A stretch of 32,316 nt of DNA. Origin: an uncultured Atopobium sp. (lineage in GTDB: Bacteria; Actinomycetota; Coriobacteriia; Coriobacteriales; Atopobiaceae). Both the position numbers and the translations under genes were made by a program. The notes beneath the pieces are model-generated. The model had not been told where the DNA came from, did no database searches, and worked only from the letters and a program-made list of their open reading frames with translations. Numbering within the stretch: the stretch's first letter is position 1; the number at the start of each line of letters is the position of its first letter. Of the stretch, positions 31,572 through 32,316 are shown piece after piece. Where the stretch lies: the NCBI GenBank assembly GCA_938045565.1, contig CALIAZ010000009.1, positions 1 through 32,316 on the forward strand, given 5' to 3'.

Positions 31572-31609
31572 GTAACTACCATGACACATTCTTGTTACGG
31601 CTATGTTTC
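31572..31609 (-). promoter_or_regulatory. GlnR-type binding region upstream of the glutamine synthetase-like gene
   Basis: The minus strand reads GAAAC-n6-GTAAC-n6-GTGTC-n6-GTTAC, four pentamers at exact 11-bp steps (31605, 31594, 31583, 31572). This is the actinobacterial GlnR pattern gTnAC-n6-GaAAC, with one poor half-site. It ends 30 nt before the ATG. Confidence 0.55.
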
Positions 31610-31650
31610 CACTTCCCTGAAACCGGGCGAATGGTAAAAATTGTTAATGA

Positions 31651-31663
31651 AATTGTGACAATT
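31651..31663. repeat. 13-bp perfect palindrome
   Basis: AATTGTGACAATT lies between the Cys-rich gene and the glutamine synthetase-like gene. On the minus strand it contains TTGTCA, which could be a -35 hexamer. Confidence 0.4.
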
Positions 31664-31666
31664 GAC

Positions 31667-31873
31667 CTATTGAGCGTCAAAAGCCTTATCGACGTCAGAA
31701 ATCATTTTCTGAGCAACGCCGCAGTGACCATCTCCACCATGATGAGTGCCACAGCTGCTGGATGAAGAACAACCAGAACAAGAGCCCTTTTTTGCACTCT
31801 TAAGTTGAGAGCGGACACAAAGAGCAACAAGAGCAGCGACAATAAGGACAACCAAAATATCAATAGGACTCAT
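31667..31873 (-). CDS. FeoB-associated Cys-rich membrane protein
   Basis: 68 residues. An N-terminal membrane helix (MSPIDILVVLIVAALVALCV) is followed by a short basic region and a Cys/His/Ser/Gly-rich segment (KKGSCSGCSSSSSCGTHHGG, then DGHCG), the layout of the small protein often coded after feoB in ferrous-iron uptake operons. No feoA or feoB is in the window, so this copy is apparently solitary. The ATG at 31873 follows GAGGAG at about 7 nt; a longer frame to 31900 has no site. The function is unproven; metal binding is suggested by the four Cys and three His of its C-terminal segment. Confidence 0.75.
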   Translation of the reverse strand: MSPIDILVVLIVAALVALCVRSQLKSAKKGSCSGCSSSSSCGTHHGGDGHCGVAQKMISDVDKAFDAQ

Positions 31874-31905
31874 ACAGATACTCCTCAATTTGTTAACCAT
31901 GGCAT

Positions 31906-31911
31906 ACTATA
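31906..31911 (-). promoter_or_regulatory. Putative -10 box of the Cys-rich membrane protein gene
   Basis: The minus strand reads GAGGGTATAGTATG, fitting gngTAnaaTng, with a leader of about 26 nt. The -35 is unclear. Confidence 0.45.
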
Positions 31912-32066
31912 CCCTCATTGCATGCTTGCATACGCTGAATCATAAATTATTTGCAGAATCTAAATTCTTACCAAAACAATTGAGAACTGCGCTCTAAATC
32001 AAAGTTGGCACACGCGATTTGCAAAATCTTTTAGACATTGATTAGCACGTCTTTTTCGGTGTGCGG

Positions 32067-32072
32067 TAGAAT
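32067..32072 (+). promoter_or_regulatory. Putative -10 box of gpmA
   Basis: TGCGGTAGAATATGAGG on the plus strand, about 105 nt before the ATG. The leader contains a short hairpin around GCCACGTATGGC. The remaining part of the 304-nt divergent gap (31912-32066) shows nothing definite. Confidence 0.45.
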
Positions 32073-32177
32073 ATGAGGCGTAAGCGTTTTGTCTTACATC
32101 TGTATGTGAAGTATTGCTAAAAGCTTGGTGTTTGCCACGTATGGCGCACAAAGTTTGACGCGTAGAAAGGAAGCCTA

Positions 32178-32316
32178 ATGGCTGAAGATCAGTACATGCA
32201 CCTTGTTATTGTTCGCCACGGCGAGTCTGAGTGGAACAAGCTCAACCTGTTCACTGGTTGGACCGACGTTGACCTTACCGAGACTGGTCACGAGGAGGCA
32301 GCAGCTGGTGGTCGTG
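32178..32316 (+). CDS. gpmA: 2,3-bisphosphoglycerate-dependent phosphoglycerate mutase (5' end only)
   Basis: The first 46 codons begin MAEDQYMHLVIVRHGESEW and continue NKLNLFTGWTDVDLTETG. RHGESEWN carries the phospho-accepting His of cofactor-dependent phosphoglycerate mutases, which interconvert 3- and 2-phosphoglycerate in glycolysis. AAAGGAAG lies 5-6 nt before the ATG at 32178. The gene continues beyond the right edge, so length and C-terminus cannot be judged. Confidence 0.95.
   Translation, partial: MAEDQYMHLVIVRHGESEWNKLNLFTGWTDVDLTETGHEEAAAGGR

Noticed and set aside
1..32316. CRISPR array, tRNA or rRNA genes, insertion sequences
   Set aside because: No regularly spaced repeats, cloverleaf-like segments, rRNA motifs, transposase genes or terminal inverted repeats were found by eye.

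Overview
The window reads as chromosomal DNA of a low-to-mid G+C actinobacterium of the class Coriobacteriia, probably close to Lancefieldella/Atopobium. This is inferred from protein character, a GlnR-like regulator, a SigB-type sigma operon running into alaS, and -10 boxes of the form GGGTANAAT. No rRNA, tRNA, CRISPR array, insertion sequence or prophage was seen. Nearly all genes are on the minus strand.

Layout. (1) 1-6049: a minus-strand run in transcription order: DUF948-like membrane protein, degenerate RsbW-like anti-sigma protein, SigB/F-type sigma factor, AI-2E-family transporter, alaS and the start of ruvX. (2) 6096-9961: rarA (apparently leaderless), a dGTPase-like HD hydrolase and an SGNH esterase. 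(3) 10079-11426: an A+T-rich small membrane protein (plus strand) and a KdgT-type permease sharing one bidirectional terminator. (4) 11628-14648: an amino-acid ABC transporter. (5) 14853-17161: deoxyinosine DNA glycosylase, PPP-type phosphatase and zinc-dependent phospholipase C-like protein. (6) 17358-19674 (plus strand): a strongly folded leader RNA, a 31-codon ORF, an ADP-ribosylglycohydrolase and adenosine deaminase. (7) 19664-22675: the copper operon csoR-copA with two 17-bp operators; copA ends in a fused CopZ domain with its own Shine-Dalgarno sequence and ATG. (8) 22748-26456: rmuC, an HtrA-type protease and a GlnR-like regulator. (9) 26611-29892: a second amino-acid ABC transporter whose permease carries an extra extracytoplasmic domain. 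(10) 30228-32316: a glutamine synthetase-like protein, a FeoB-associated Cys-rich protein and the start of gpmA.

Main points for a second look. (a) The octamer GGCGAGAA occurs 17 times by hand count, where roughly one is expected. It is always followed by a purine, lies in several reading frames and both orientations, and occurs as an inverted pair in a 28-bp palindrome; this resembles an uptake-sequence or Chi-like genome motif. (b) A three-helix leader RNA (17358-17481) closed by a 15-bp stem precedes the ADP-ribosylglycohydrolase/adenosine deaminase genes and fits no riboswitch class I recognise. (c) The glutamine synthetase-like protein has lost four of six catalytic metal ligands, yet its upstream region has four GlnR-type half-sites at exact 11-bp spacing. 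(d) CopA may also yield free CopZ from an internal start.

All family calls come from reading protein sequences by eye. Promoter and structure calls are hand-made and unscored.
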